Source of the DNA: Acidobacteriota bacterium
GTDB lineage: Bacteria > Acidobacteriota > UBA6911
DNA: 37,006 nucleotides
NCBI GenBank assembly: GCA_012719355.1
Contig: JAAYAM010000002.1
Coordinates: 1 to 37,006 of the forward strand
Direction of reading: 5' to 3'
The translations under genes and the position numbers were made by a program. Below the pieces are notes generated by a model. That model was given only the letters and a program-made list of their open reading frames with translations, ran no database searches and was not told the DNA's origin. Positions 1 through 8,456 of this stretch are shown in pieces. The first letter of the stretch is position 1. Each line of letters opens with the position of its first letter.

Positions 1-98
1 CTGGCGCTCTGGCCAAACACTTGTGCAGACAGCAGAACAAAAGACAGCAACACAAAAGTGGAAACAATTCTGTTTCCAAAGGACTTTGGTTTCTTCAT
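1..98 (-). CDS. N-terminus of an exported protein (partial)
   Basis: An ATG at position 98, read on the minus strand, opens a frame that runs off the left edge. The 32 visible residues form a classic Sec signal peptide: MKKPKS, then a basic residue, then a long Leu/Val/Phe-rich core (about residues 13-27) and a possible cleavage site after a Val-Phe-Gly or Ala-Gln stretch. A GAGG element lies about 11 bases upstream of the ATG. Nothing of the mature protein is visible, so its function cannot be given. The signal peptide shows only that it is exported or anchored in the envelope. Confidence 0.6.
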   Translation of the reverse strand, partial: MKKPKSFGNRIVSTFVLLSFVLLSAQVFGQSA

Positions 99-619
99 AT
101 GTTCGTTGTCCTCGAATAAGCGGTTCCGGGCATGCGACTTCGCCAGGGAAGAAGATCGCCGCCTTTCAACACCCACTTCTTTGATGGCCCTTCGCTCATC
201 AAAGAACTCGTTTGCCTGATTTTACTGAAACGTTGTGTTCTGACTCGGGGACTTGAGCAAACTACCAGTCTGCGCCTTGAGATATTGTGGGCCCATCCTA
301 GCGCACATTCACGGAGTGTCAAGAAAAGAATCGAGATATCCAAAGAGAATGAATGGTGTCCCGATCGGCTGCCCGTAATCGAAAATGCGGTTTCTGCCGG
401 GGCGTCCCCGAGATTGATTCCTGATCGGACTGGCTGTAGAATGCCGTCATACGTGGATCAAGACATAGCAGTCTAATCAGTGGCTCAGTGGCGTCGCGAT
501 TAAAGTGCGGCAGAAGACAGCTCCGGACGACAGGCAACTTTTCCAATTTACTATTCTGTGTTCCACAGATCACGTCGCGACAACTGCCGCATGAAGCGGG
601 CTCAAAGCAGGAGGAACTC
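99..619. other. Gene-poor stretch between divergent genes
   Basis: About 520 bases with open frames on both strands (largest about 145 codons), none with a good ribosome binding site, recognisable motif or natural composition. It separates the minus-strand exported protein from the plus-strand glycan cluster, so it should hold both promoters. The best plus-strand promoter candidate is at 527-554, described separately. I see no RNA gene or mobile element here. Confidence 0.4.
527..554 (+). promoter_or_regulatory. Weak sigma70-like promoter candidate for the glycan cluster
   Basis: ACGACA at 527-532 and TACTAT at 549-554 are separated by 16 bases. Each matches four of six consensus positions. 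The predicted start near 561 leaves a leader of about 60 bases before the ATG at 620. This is a visual match only. Confidence 0.25.
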
Positions 620-1543
620 ATGTCAAAGATCAGTTGTCTTGTCTCAGCAGTGGTTCTTTGTCTCTTTGCGGGCGTTTCCTGGAACGGCGGCTCCTTCGCC
701 AAGGATGAGGTCACTCCGCAGGATGTCGTTGCCGGCCATCTCAGATCCGTGGGCACTCCCGAGGCGATCGCGGCGGTAAAGACACTGGCGTTTGTCGGTA
801 CAACATCAGTCGAGTTTATTCAGGGTATGCATGGAAACATGACCGGCCAGTCCATGTGCATTGCGGACGGGAACAAACTGGGAATCGTTCTGAAATACGG
901 CGACATCAATTACCCTGGAGAATACCTGGCTTACGATGGGAAAGAGGTCTCGGTGGGCAACATCAGCCCCGGCCAGAGATCCCCTCTGGCGGATTTCGTC
1001 TTCCGCTATAACGGAATCATGAAGGAGGGACTGCTGGGAGGCGTGCTTTCGGGAGGATGGCCTTTGCTTCATCTGAAGGAAACCCAGGCTGAACTGAAAT
1101 ACAGGAAAGCCAGAATAGACGGCCGCCAGGTACACGAGATTGAGTATCGCCCGAAGCAGATTATCAGAGACATGAAGATCAGACTCTATTTCGATGCCGA
1201 AACCAACCGTCATGTCAAAACGGAATATCGAGTTCGCATTCGCGATGACATGTCCGCGGCACCCGGAGGGGGCGCCACCAGGACAGGGAGATTTCAAGCG
1301 CCGGGGCAGAGCTCAGGCGACTTTGATGCCCTCAGCGGCGGCCTCCCCGACTCTATTTACGTACTTGTAGAACAATTCGACGACTTCAGGAAAGTCGGTG
1401 AGTTGACGCTCCCGCACAGCTACACTATTGATTATTCCGTCGAGGGACAAGGCCACTCATTCATTGCAAAGTGGACCGCCAAGGCGATCCAGTGGGCTTT
1501 CAACAATGCTTATGACGAAAAGCTTTTTGTAGCGGAGAAATGA
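620..1543 (+). CDS. Exported LolA-like outer-membrane-lipoprotein-sorting family protein, uncharacterised
   Basis: 307 residues. The ATG at 620 follows a perfect AGGAGG at 609-614 with a 5-base spacer, so it is preferred over earlier in-frame codons back to 488. Residues 1-27 form a Sec signal peptide (hydrophobic core, then Gly-Ser-Phe-Ala-Lys). The mature part is a run of beta-rich segments (TLAFVGTTSVEF, KLGIVLKYG, RIDGRQVHEIEYRP, KIRLYFDAETNRHVKTEYRVR) ending in a YTIDYSVEG strand. This pattern resembles periplasmic LolA/LolB-fold proteins, common in Acidobacteriota-type genomes. There are no catalytic motifs, so a lipid-binding or periplasmic chaperone role is inference. Its stop overlaps the next gene's start (ATGA at 1540-1543), which suggests translational coupling with the GT2 glycosyltransferase. 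Confidence 0.6.
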   Translation: MSKISCLVSAVVLCLFAGVSWNGGSFAKDEVTPQDVVAGHLRSVGTPEAIAAVKTLAFVGTTSVEFIQGMHGNMTGQSMCIADGNKLGIVLKYGDINYPGEYLAYDGKEVSVGNISPGQRSPLADFVFRYNGIMKEGLLGGVLSGGWPLLHLKETQAELKYRKARIDGRQVHEIEYRPKQIIRDMKIRLYFDAETNRHVKTEYRVRIRDDMSAAPGGGATRTGRFQAPGQSSGDFDALSGGLPDSIYVLVEQFDDFRKVGELTLPHSYTIDYSVEGQGHSFIAKWTAKAIQWAFNNAYDEKLFVAEK

Positions 1544-2238
1544 ATCCGGTGTTGTCGGTTGTCGTCCCCGCGTACAATGAGGAAAAAACCATTGTACGTG
1601 TTCTTGATACGGTTCTGGAGAAAGTGCCTGCAACCTTTGAGGTCATTGTCGTGGACGACGGATCCACGGATCGGACGCGAGAGAACGTTGCGGCCTATAT
1701 GAGAAACAACAGTTCGGTAAGGCTGATCTGCCACGAGAAGAACCGTGGTAAAACGGCAGCTGTCAGCACCGGGTTCCGGGAAAGCCGCGGAGACATCGTG
1801 ATTGTCCAGGATGCGGATCTTGAATACGATCCGGAGGATATTCCATCTCTCATTCAGCCTATTCAGGACGGCAGAGCGGATGTGGTGTTTGGATCGCGCT
1901 TTCTCGTTCGGAGGGCGGCCCGCGTCCTCTATTTCAGACATTACCTGGCGAACCGTTTCCTCACATTCTGTTCGAATATACTCACCGACCTGAACATGAC
2001 TGATGTAGAAACCGGATATAAAGCATTCAGGGGAGACATCATTCGCAATATGAGGTTTTCCTCATCCGGTTTTGGTTTTGAGATTGAGGTCACGGCTAGA
2101 ATAAGTAAACTCAAGTGCCGCATTTACGAGGTCCCTATCTCATATCATGGCCGGACCTATGAAGAAGGCAAGAAGATAACGTTTTGGGACGGGCTGAGCG
2201 CCTTTTACTACCTGTTCCGGTTTAACCTTTTCGGTTGA
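1540..2238 (+). CDS. Family 2 glycosyltransferase, polyprenol-phosphate sugar synthase type
   Basis: 232 residues, a single GT-A domain. Family marks are LSVVVPAYNEEKTI at the N-terminus, VVDDGSTDRT near residue 38 (nucleotide-binding Asp pair), VQDADLEYDPEDI near residue 90 (the DxD metal site), and ETGYKAFRGD near residue 155. The length and the absence of C-terminal membrane helices fit DPM1/DolP-Man synthase-like enzymes, which move a sugar from a nucleotide donor to polyprenyl phosphate on the inner face of the membrane. Such a lipid-linked sugar is the usual donor for GT39/GT83 membrane transferases, and one is encoded at 5994 in the same run of genes. The start overlaps the upstream stop by four bases. 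The sugar transferred cannot be told from sequence. Confidence 0.88.
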   Translation: MNPVLSVVVPAYNEEKTIVRVLDTVLEKVPATFEVIVVDDGSTDRTRENVAAYMRNNSSVRLICHEKNRGKTAAVSTGFRESRGDIVIVQDADLEYDPEDIPSLIQPIQDGRADVVFGSRFLVRRAARVLYFRHYLANRFLTFCSNILTDLNMTDVETGYKAFRGDIIRNMRFSSSGFGFEIEVTARISKLKCRIYEVPISYHGRTYEEGKKITFWDGLSAFYYLFRFNLFG

Positions 2239-2263
2239 CCTGTCCCGCTGTATCAGAGAATGC

Positions 2264-4108
2264 ATGGCAGCAATACTCGGGATATCGGCTTTCTACCATG
2301 ACAGCGCGGCCGCGCTTGCGATCGATGGGGAGATCATCGCGGCGGCGCAGGAGGAACGATTCTCGCGACGGAAGCACGACGAGCGTTTCCCGGCCGCGGC
2401 GGTTCGGTACTGTCTGGATGCGGGCGGCGTCAGACCCGAGGATCTGGATTACGTCGCATTCTACGAAAAGCCGCTTCTGAAGTTCGACCGCCTGCTGGAA
2501 ACCTATCTTGCCTATGCACCCGCCGGTCTGAGCCAGTTCATGCAGGCAATCCCGCTCTGGCTGAAGATCAAGCTCCACCTGCCGGGCATCATTCGTAGAG
2601 AGCTGGGGAGCGGCTACCGCCGTAGAATTGTCTTTACCCGCCACCACGAATCCCATGCGGCGAGCGCGTTCTTCCCTTCCCCTTATGATGAGGCTGCAAT
2701 TCTCACCATGGACGGCGTAGGGGAGTGGCACACCGCAACAGTCGGTTTCGGCAAGGACAACCGGATCGAATTGCTCAAGGCGATGAACTTCCCTCACTCT
2801 CTCGGACTCCTCTACAGCGCGTTCACCTACTTCTGCGGCTTTAGGGTGAACTCAGGCGAATACAAATTGATGGGTCTGGCGCCCTACGGCGAGCCGAAGT
2901 ATACCGAGCTTATCTACGACAAACTGATTGACCTGAAGGATGACGGCTCATTCCGGATGGACATGCGCTACTTCAACTACTGCCAGGGCTGGACGATGAC
3001 GAACAGGCGCTTTGAACGGCTGTTTGGCGGTCCGCCGCGCCGTCCGGAGGAACTTCTGACGCAGCGAGAGATGAACATGGCCGCGTCGATCCAGGAGGTA
3101 ACGGAGGAGATCGTACTTCGCATGGGGCGCACGGCCCGAAGGCTGACAGGCGCCCGCAGGCTGTGCCTGAGCGGCGGAGTCGCGCTTAACTGCGTTGCCA
3201 ACGGCAGGCTGCTCCGCTCGGGCCTCTTCGAAGATATCTGGGTCCAGCCTGCTTCGGGAGACGCCGGCGGTGCCCTCGGGGCGGCTCTTTTTGTGCATCA
3301 TCAGTTGCTCGAGAACAAGCGCAGGATCAGCGGCACGGACCTTCAGAAAGGATCTCTCCTGGGACCCGGTTTTGACAATCACTCGGTGAGGTCGTTCCTC
3401 GATCAACAGGGTATTCCCTATTCCTTCTTCGAGTCGGAAGAAGATCTTCTGAGCGCGACCGTGGACGCGATCATGGCGCAGAAAGTTGTAGGCTGGTTCC
3501 AGAACCGGATGGAGTTCGGTCCACGCGCGCTGGGATCGCGCAGCATCCTGGGCGACGCGCGGAACGAGAACATGCAATCCACAATAAACCTCCGTATCAA
3601 GTACCGCGAATCCTTCCGGCCGTTTGCGCCGAGCGTGCCGGCAGAGGACGTCGCCGAGTATTTCGAACTCGATAGCGAATCTCCGTACATGATGCTGGTG
3701 GCGGACGTACGGAAGGAGAGGCGTAGCACGTTTACCGAGGAACAGAACGCTCTCGACCGCGATTCCGATCTGCAGAAGCGGCTGAGCGTCAGGCGATCCG
3801 ACATTCCGGCCGTCACGCATGTCGATATGTCTGCACGGATTCAGACCGTCGACGAGCAGCGGCATGGCCGGTTTTGGCGGCTGCTGAAGGAATTCAAGAA
3901 GCGGACGGGTTGCGCCGTGGTCATCAACACCAGCTTCAACATCCGCGGTGAGCCGATCGTGTGCAGCCCGGCGGATGCATACCGTTGCTTCATGGCGACC
4001 GAAATGGACGTGCTGGTGATGGAAAACTGCCTTCTGGTAAAGAATGAGCAGCCGAAGAAGGATCACAGAATCGCGTACGAGTATAGCGCAAGTTTTCAAC
4101 CGGACTAG
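2264..4108 (+). CDS. Carbamoyltransferase, NodU/CmcH/TobZ family
   Basis: 614 residues, full family length. The N-terminal kinase-like (Kae1-type) half starts ILGISAFYHDSAAALAIDG and has the EERFSRRKHD loop. HHESHAASAFF (about residues 125-135) carries the metal-binding histidines, and MDGVGEW and SGGVALNCVANG complete the nucleotide-binding fold. The C-terminal YrdC-like half contains EFGPRALGSRSILGDAR and, near the end, VVINTSFNIRGEPIV. These enzymes make carbamoyl-adenylate from carbamoyl phosphate and ATP and pass the carbamoyl group to a hydroxyl of a sugar or natural product. SxtJ-like and DUF5989 proteins follow directly, as they often do. With glycosyltransferases on both sides, carbamoylation of a surface glycan is the likeliest role; the acceptor is unknown. 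Confidence 0.92.
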   Translation: MAAILGISAFYHDSAAALAIDGEIIAAAQEERFSRRKHDERFPAAAVRYCLDAGGVRPEDLDYVAFYEKPLLKFDRLLETYLAYAPAGLSQFMQAIPLWLKIKLHLPGIIRRELGSGYRRRIVFTRHHESHAASAFFPSPYDEAAILTMDGVGEWHTATVGFGKDNRIELLKAMNFPHSLGLLYSAFTYFCGFRVNSGEYKLMGLAPYGEPKYTELIYDKLIDLKDDGSFRMDMRYFNYCQGWTMTNRRFERLFGGPPRRPEELLTQREMNMAASIQEVTEEIVLRMGRTARRLTGARRLCLSGGVALNCVANGRLLRSGLFEDIWVQPASGDAGGALGAALFVHHQLLENKRRISGTDLQKGSLLGPGFDNHSVRSFLDQQGIPYSFFESEEDLLSATVDAIMAQKVVGWFQNRMEFGPRALGSRSILGDARNENMQSTINLRIKYRESFRPFAPSVPAEDVAEYFELDSESPYMMLVADVRKERRSTFTEEQNALDRDSDLQKRLSVRRSDIPAVTHVDMSARIQTVDEQRHGRFWRLLKEFKKRTGCAVVINTSFNIRGEPIVCSPADAYRCFMATEMDVLVMENCLLVKNEQPKKDHRIAYEYSASFQPD

Positions 4109-4118
4109 GCGGACAGAC

Positions 4119-4559
4119 ATGCTCAATCCCTTCAGCGAAATCAAACTGAGACCCAGCCTGGCGGAGAGACGCAGCTTCGGCTGGAGCCTGATCATCGGTT
4201 TTCCGTCAGTGGCTACCGCGCTGCTGCTGACTTCAGGCCTGTGGAGTGGAAACTGGCGCATGGCCCCTTTCCTGTGGCTCGGCGGATGCGGCATGGCAGG
4301 AGGCGCTTTGTTCGTGGCCTTTCCTTCTGTGGCAAGACCCTTTTACCTTCTGTGGCATTTCCTGGCCTGCTGCATCGGAATCGTTGTGGGCAATGCGCTG
4401 CTGGCCGCGTTTTATCTGTTGATCGTCACGCCCATCGGAGCCGTGATGCGCGCATCAGGACGGCAGTCAGTCTCCAAGTCCTTTGACAGGCAGACCCGGA
4501 GTTACTGGGTGGACGTTGAAAAAACCGAAGACGTCAGGGATTATTACCGGCAATTCTGA
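4119..4559 (+). CDS. SxtJ-like small membrane protein
   Basis: 146 residues. The ATG at 4119 lies 10 bases after the carbamoyltransferase stop and gives MLNPFSEIKLRPS; an earlier in-frame start at 4044 would lie inside the previous gene and is less likely. The protein has an amphipathic N-terminus (LRPSLAERRSFGWSL) and about three hydrophobic segments: around residues 22-40, 45-65 and 68-105. A soluble C-terminal tail follows (RQTRSYWVDVEKTEDVRDYYRQF). This layout and position match the family named after SxtJ of the saxitoxin cluster, whose members sit beside NodU-type carbamoyltransferases. The biochemical role is not known; recruiting the transferase to the membrane is an inference. Confidence 0.75.
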   Translation: MLNPFSEIKLRPSLAERRSFGWSLIIGFPSVATALLLTSGLWSGNWRMAPFLWLGGCGMAGGALFVAFPSVARPFYLLWHFLACCIGIVVGNALLAAFYLLIVTPIGAVMRASGRQSVSKSFDRQTRSYWVDVEKTEDVRDYYRQF

Positions 4560-4628
4560 GGCTTTAAGATGAACAGCGAACGCAAGACGCATTTCGAGAA
4601 AGGTGCAACGCAGCAGGAGGAGGGGCTT

Positions 4629-4766
4629 GTGGTGGAGTATCTGAAGTTTCTCTCCCATAACAAGAAGTACTGGCTTATCCCCATCATAGCCGTCTTGCTT
4701 CTGATAGGCTGGCTCGCTATGCTTGGCGGGAGCGCAGCGGGAACTTTTATCTATACGCTATTCTGA
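4629..4766 (+). CDS. DUF5989 family single-helix protein
   Basis: 45 residues. The frame is open from an ATG at 4569, but that codon has no clear ribosome site. The GTG at 4629 (or the next GTG at 4632) follows AGGAGGAGGGG at 4615-4625 with good spacing, and it gives an N-terminus (VEYLKFLSHNKKYWLIP) like other DUF5989 proteins. There is one membrane helix (IIAVLLLIGWLAML), then a short Gly/Ala stretch ending FIYTLF, which is the family's signature end. DUF5989 genes accompany carbamoyltransferase and SxtJ genes; no function is known. If the ATG at 4569 is used, 20 extra charged residues precede the helix. Confidence 0.75.
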   Translation: MVEYLKFLSHNKKYWLIPIIAVLLLIGWLAMLGGSAAGTFIYTLF

Positions 4767-4829
4767 CCGGGAACCTGACAGCGTGAAACGCTTTTCGGGA
4801 ACAACTCTCAGGTTGGTTAGATTGAATCG

Positions 4830-5969
4830 ATGGTCGAGCCAAACGGCGGAAAACCCAAAACGCTGTTCGAACGCAATCCCCGGAAGACCCTCGTCTTCAC
4901 GGTGGTGTTGTTATTCCTGATCGTGGACGTGCTGGCCCGCGCCGCCTTCAATCCGGCACGCGATTCCTTCCGGTGCTCAAGTCGATACTACCATCATGAT
5001 TTTCTGCCCAACCAGGATGCCAGGACGGCATGGGGCCAACAGAAATATTCTGTCCTCACCAATTCCCTGGGCTTCAGGGACAGGAGCATCCGGGATGTTT
5101 CACTCGCCTCAGAGCGCAGACGAATCCTGTTAATCGGGGACTCGTTCATTGAAGGCATGGGGATGGACTATGACAACAGTGTTGCGGGTATCCTGGGCAA
5201 TTCACTGAAAGGGGAAGGAATTGAGGTGCTGAATGCCGCCGCCGTCAGCTACAGCCCGAAGCTGTACTATCTCAAGATCCGCCACCTTATTGAACAGAAG
5301 CATCTCTCATTCGACGAGCTCTACGTATTCCTGGACATTTCCGATCCCCACGATGAGATCATTTACAAGTACTGGGACCCGTCGGACGGAAGCAATTTCG
5401 CTTCAGCCTTACGCGCCGTTGACGGGTTCCTCCAGAGGCGTTTCTTCCTCTACAGCTACCTTGCAGCCAGACGGCGCCTGAATCGCCAGAAAGCGGTCAG
5501 CAACTTTTTTCCTGCCGAAGGAGCCGCCGATGCGCAGTTCTGGGTCCAGGATCTGAAGGAGTACCTGCGTCGCTCCGATCCGGAAAAGGACCGGTTTCTC
5601 TGGCCGAACAAGCCGTCGGCATTGAAGGAGTGGGGACAGGAAGGACTTTCGCTGTGCGCCAGGTACCTGGCGCAACTCCAGCAACTCTGCACCCGGCACA
5701 AAATTCGGATGACGCTCGTTATCTACCCTTCGCCGTATCAACTCACCGGCAGCAATTTGAATGGCGTCCCGGTGACATTCTGGAAAGCATTCACGGAAGA
5801 GCACCGCATCGATTTGCTCAACCTCTTCCCTACATTCATCGGCACCCGTCCGCCCGAAGCCGTATACGCCACTTACTTCATCACGGGTGACGTACACTGG
5901 AACGAATCCGGAAACCGGATTGTCGCCGAGGCCGTGCTCGAGCATATCCGGACGAATTCGCGGATGTAA
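4830..5969 (+). CDS. Membrane-anchored SGNH/GDSL-family hydrolase or acyltransferase
   Basis: 379 residues. Residues about 19-38 (KTLVFTVVLLFLIVDVLARA) form one membrane anchor, placing the rest outside the cytoplasmic membrane. The SGNH core is visible: block I is ILLIGDSFIEGMG with the nucleophile Ser105, and the C-terminal block is GDVHWNESGNRIVAEAVL with the Asp-x-His pair. The middle contains LNAAAVSYSPKLYYLKI, a probable block II/III region. SGNH proteins in polysaccharide clusters often add or remove O-acetyl groups (DltD/AlgX-like), so a glycan acyl-modifying role is reasonable but not proven. It lies 63 bases after the DUF5989 gene and 24 bases before the GT39-like gene. The ATG at 4830 has only a weak Shine-Dalgarno sequence. 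Confidence 0.75.
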   Translation: MVEPNGGKPKTLFERNPRKTLVFTVVLLFLIVDVLARAAFNPARDSFRCSSRYYHHDFLPNQDARTAWGQQKYSVLTNSLGFRDRSIRDVSLASERRRILLIGDSFIEGMGMDYDNSVAGILGNSLKGEGIEVLNAAAVSYSPKLYYLKIRHLIEQKHLSFDELYVFLDISDPHDEIIYKYWDPSDGSNFASALRAVDGFLQRRFFLYSYLAARRRLNRQKAVSNFFPAEGAADAQFWVQDLKEYLRRSDPEKDRFLWPNKPSALKEWGQEGLSLCARYLAQLQQLCTRHKIRMTLVIYPSPYQLTGSNLNGVPVTFWKAFTEEHRIDLLNLFPTFIGTRPPEAVYATYFITGDVHWNESGNRIVAEAVLEHIRTNSRM

Positions 5970-5993
5970 GCAAAGTATTGCAGGTGGAGTGAC

Positions 5994-8057
5994 ATGACCA
6001 GGAAACTGAAGGAATCACATTCGAAGCAACCTGCAACTTTGAATTGGGAGATGATCGCTTCTCTTTTCGTATTCGGGGTCGCCTTTCTCACACGCCTGAT
6101 TTATCTGTTGCAGGTCGGGAACACGCCGGCGTCGGCTCTGCTTGTGGGAGACGCGGTTACCTATGACGCGTGGGCCGTCCGCATTGCCGATGGCGACTGG
6201 CTTGGCCAGGGCGTGTTCTACCAGGCACCCTTGTATCCCTACTTTCTCGGCGTGCTTTACTCCATCTTCGGAAGGGATCTGCTGATCGTCCGGTTGGTCC
6301 AGATAGCTCTAGGAGCCGGTTCGTGTGTGCTGTTGATGCGCGCAGGGCGCAGTTTCTTCAATCGAACTGCGGTGGGACTTGCGGCCGGCCTTCTTCTTGC
6401 CGTGCATCCGACTGCGATTTTTTTCGACTGCTCCATCCAGAAATCGGTACTTGATCTGTTTTTCATGTGTGCTCTGCTGGCGGTGCTGGGAGAATTGAGT
6501 GAACGTTCGCGTAATCGCCGGTGGCTCGCATCTGGGATCGTTCTGGGTCTGTTCATCCTGACCCGTGAGAATGCCCTTGTTCTCCTGCCGATCCTGCTGA
6601 TTTGGCTGTTTGTTACCTGGAATGGCGAACACTGGAAGATCCGGATGGTACGGGCAGGACTGTTGCTCGCCGGGCTGGCCGCGGTCCTGTTACCTGTCGG
6701 GTTTCGCAACCTGCAAAGGGGCGGCGAGTTTCATCTGACCACGTCGCAATTTGGGACGAATTTCTACATCGGAAACAACAGGGCGGCGACGGGCACATAT
6801 GTCTCCCTCCGGGAGGGGCGCGGCCATGCCCTCTTCGAGCGTGAGGACGCCACGAACCTGGCCCAGGAGGCGATGGGACGGAACCTCACGCCGTCAGAAG
6901 TGTCGAGTTACTGGACGGCAAAGACCCTGGAAGAGATTGGCGCGGATGTGCCGCGATGGCTGCGTCTGGTTGTCAGGAAGTGGCTGATGGTCTGGAACAT
7001 CAGCGAAGTGGGCGACAGCGATGATCAGTACACCTACGGCGATTGGTCATCATTGCTGCGCACGTTGAATCCCCTGCTGCACTTCGGAACACTGTGCCCA
7101 CTGGCGGCGTTGGGGATCTGCCTGACCTGGAACCGACGCAGGCAGGTATGGTTGCTCTATGCCCTGATGTTCGTCTATGCAGCGAGTGTGGCGCTGTTTT
7201 ATGTGTTTTCGAGATACCGGTTTCCGCTTGTGCCGGCACTGATTGTCTTCGCCGCCGCCGGGTTGGCCTTCCTGCTTGGAGCCTTCCAGGAGAAGCGATG
7301 GCGCCCTCTCGGAACAGGTGTTGCCATAGCGGTCGTGGCCGCGCTCCTCTGCAACCGGCCGATGATGTCAGAGACCCTGATCCGCGCAGATACGCACAAT
7401 AATCTTGGCAATGCTTTCGTCCAGGAGGGAAAGCTTCAGGACGCGGTCAGGCATTACCGGCATGCGCTGGAACTGGATCCTGCCTACCCTGACGTGTCCT
7501 TCAATCTTGCGACCGTTTTACTGCACACGAACCGTCTCAATGGGGCGATCAGGCATTATGAGCAGGGGTTGCGCATCGATCCCGATTACGCACAAGGGCA
7601 TTACAATCTTGGAATCGCCCTGATGAGAGTCGGGCAACCTGATAGAGCGCTGGGGCATTTTGAACAGGCGCTGCGAATTGAACCCGCATATGCCGAGGTG
7701 CACGTCGTAGTTGGAAGCCTGCTGTTCGATAAGGGCGAACTCGCGAAAGCGAAAGAGCATTGGAAACAGGCGCTGCAGATCAAACCCGAAATGGCCGAGG
7801 CGCACTACAATCTGGCAAATGCTTTTTTGCGGGAACTCAGTTTCGAGCAAGCGATTGAGCATTATGGACAGGCGCTGCAGATTAAGCCCGAAATGGCCGA
7901 GGCGCACTACAACCTCGGCATCGCGCTGGAACAGGTAGGCAGGGTGCAGGAGGCCGTTGAGCACTACGAGCAGGCTGTACTGCTCAGACCCGATCTCGAA
8001 GAACTGCAGAAGAGATTGATTGTTCTGCGGGACCGGCTGCCGCGGAAGGCGCCGTAG
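5994..8057 (+). CDS. GT39/ArnT-like membrane glycosyltransferase with C-terminal TPR domain
   Basis: 687 residues; the ATG follows GGTGGAGTGAC. Residues about 20-450 hold roughly ten membrane helices. The first periplasmic loop contains GDAVTYDAWA with the conserved acidic residue (about Asp53) of GT-C enzymes, followed by YQAPLYPYFLG, typical of family 39/83 glycosyltransferases. These use polyprenyl-phosphate sugars as donors, which fits the GT2 gene upstream. From about residue 465 to 675 there are six TPR units of 34 residues (THNNLGNAFVQEGKLQDAV and so on). A TPR tail of this kind usually binds partner proteins or the acceptor. Two neighbouring units are almost identical at DNA level (7766 and 7868). 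It ends the plus-strand glycan run and converges with the next gene. Confidence 0.85.
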   Translation: MTRKLKESHSKQPATLNWEMIASLFVFGVAFLTRLIYLLQVGNTPASALLVGDAVTYDAWAVRIADGDWLGQGVFYQAPLYPYFLGVLYSIFGRDLLIVRLVQIALGAGSCVLLMRAGRSFFNRTAVGLAAGLLLAVHPTAIFFDCSIQKSVLDLFFMCALLAVLGELSERSRNRRWLASGIVLGLFILTRENALVLLPILLIWLFVTWNGEHWKIRMVRAGLLLAGLAAVLLPVGFRNLQRGGEFHLTTSQFGTNFYIGNNRAATGTYVSLREGRGHALFEREDATNLAQEAMGRNLTPSEVSSYWTAKTLEEIGADVPRWLRLVVRKWLMVWNISEVGDSDDQYTYGDWSSLLRTLNPLLHFGTLCPLAALGICLTWNRRRQVWLLYALMFVYAASVALFYVFSRYRFPLVPALIVFAAAGLAFLLGAFQEKRWRPLGTGVAIAVVAALLCNRPMMSETLIRADTHNNLGNAFVQEGKLQDAVRHYRHALELDPAYPDVSFNLATVLLHTNRLNGAIRHYEQGLRIDPDYAQGHYNLGIALMRVGQPDRALGHFEQALRIEPAYAEVHVVVGSLLFDKGELAKAKEHWKQALQIKPEMAEAHYNLANAFLRELSFEQAIEHYGQALQIKPEMAEAHYNLGIALEQVGRVQEAVEHYEQAVLLRPDLEELQKRLIVLRDRLPRKAP
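7766..7912 (+). repeat. Near-identical tandem TPR units in DNA
   Basis: The 45 bases from 7766 recur 102 bases later at 7868 with two mismatches (GATCAAACC versus GATTAAGCC). The spacing equals 34 codons, one TPR unit. Other units of the same gene are far more diverged, so this pair is a recent duplication or conversion. Confidence 0.8.
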
Positions 8058-8063
8058 AGGCTT

Positions 8064-8327
8064 CTACCCGATCCATGGAGTCATCCACTCTCCGCCGAGA
8101 TCAAGCTGAGACGGATCTATCGTCATGGTGATTCTGCTCGAATCGTCAGGATGCGGGTACAACTTCGACTCCATGCATCGGCAATAGTAGCGCACTTCCT
8201 CCGCCTGTGCCGGGTCGAGAAAGATCTGAATCAGACCACACTGAATGCAACAGATGCTGTCATCGGGCACCTGCAGATCTATCGAAGTCGCCCGATTGTG
8301 TTCGCAAACCACCTTTACCGTCTTCAT
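8064..8327 (-). CDS. Small Cys-rich protein, function unknown
   Basis: 87 residues. The ATG at 8327 (MKTVKVVCEHN) follows AAGGAA by about 8 bases and is preferred to an in-frame start ten codons earlier. Seven Cys/His positions are grouped as C8-x-H10, C26-C27-x2-C30 and C49-x-C51, which looks like a metal site. The C-terminal third is polar (DDSSRITMTIDPSQLDLGG). I do not recognise a family. The gene faces away from the MOP operon at 8606 and shares a 278-base intergenic region with it, so co-regulation is possible. Its 3' end meets the GT39-like gene six bases apart. Confidence 0.55.
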   Translation of the reverse strand: MKTVKVVCEHNRATSIDLQVPDDSICCIQCGLIQIFLDPAQAEEVRYYCRCMESKLYPHPDDSSRITMTIDPSQLDLGGEWMTPWIG

Positions 8328-8456
8328 TCCGTTGTTTCCTTCCAAATCGACGCCCATTCTGACACATTCGGCTTCTTTTTGGTAAGAACTAGATTGTCTC
8401 GGTTATGATTTGCATTCTTTTGTAATTATTTTTCCACTTTTTCATCCCGGTTGAAT

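Noticed and set aside
319-756. Minus-strand open frame of 145 codons in the gene-poor left region
   Set aside because: Overlaps the well-supported exported protein gene and its AGGAGG site; composition is not protein-like.
2948-4294. Long minus-strand open frame of 448 codons opposite the carbamoyltransferase
   Set aside because: It mirrors the codon pattern of a well-supported gene, is rich in Arg and His, and has no family motif.
7441-8040. Periodic repeats that might be a CRISPR array
   Set aside because: The periodicity is 102 bases, in frame, and encodes TPR units; there are no constant short repeats with variable spacers.
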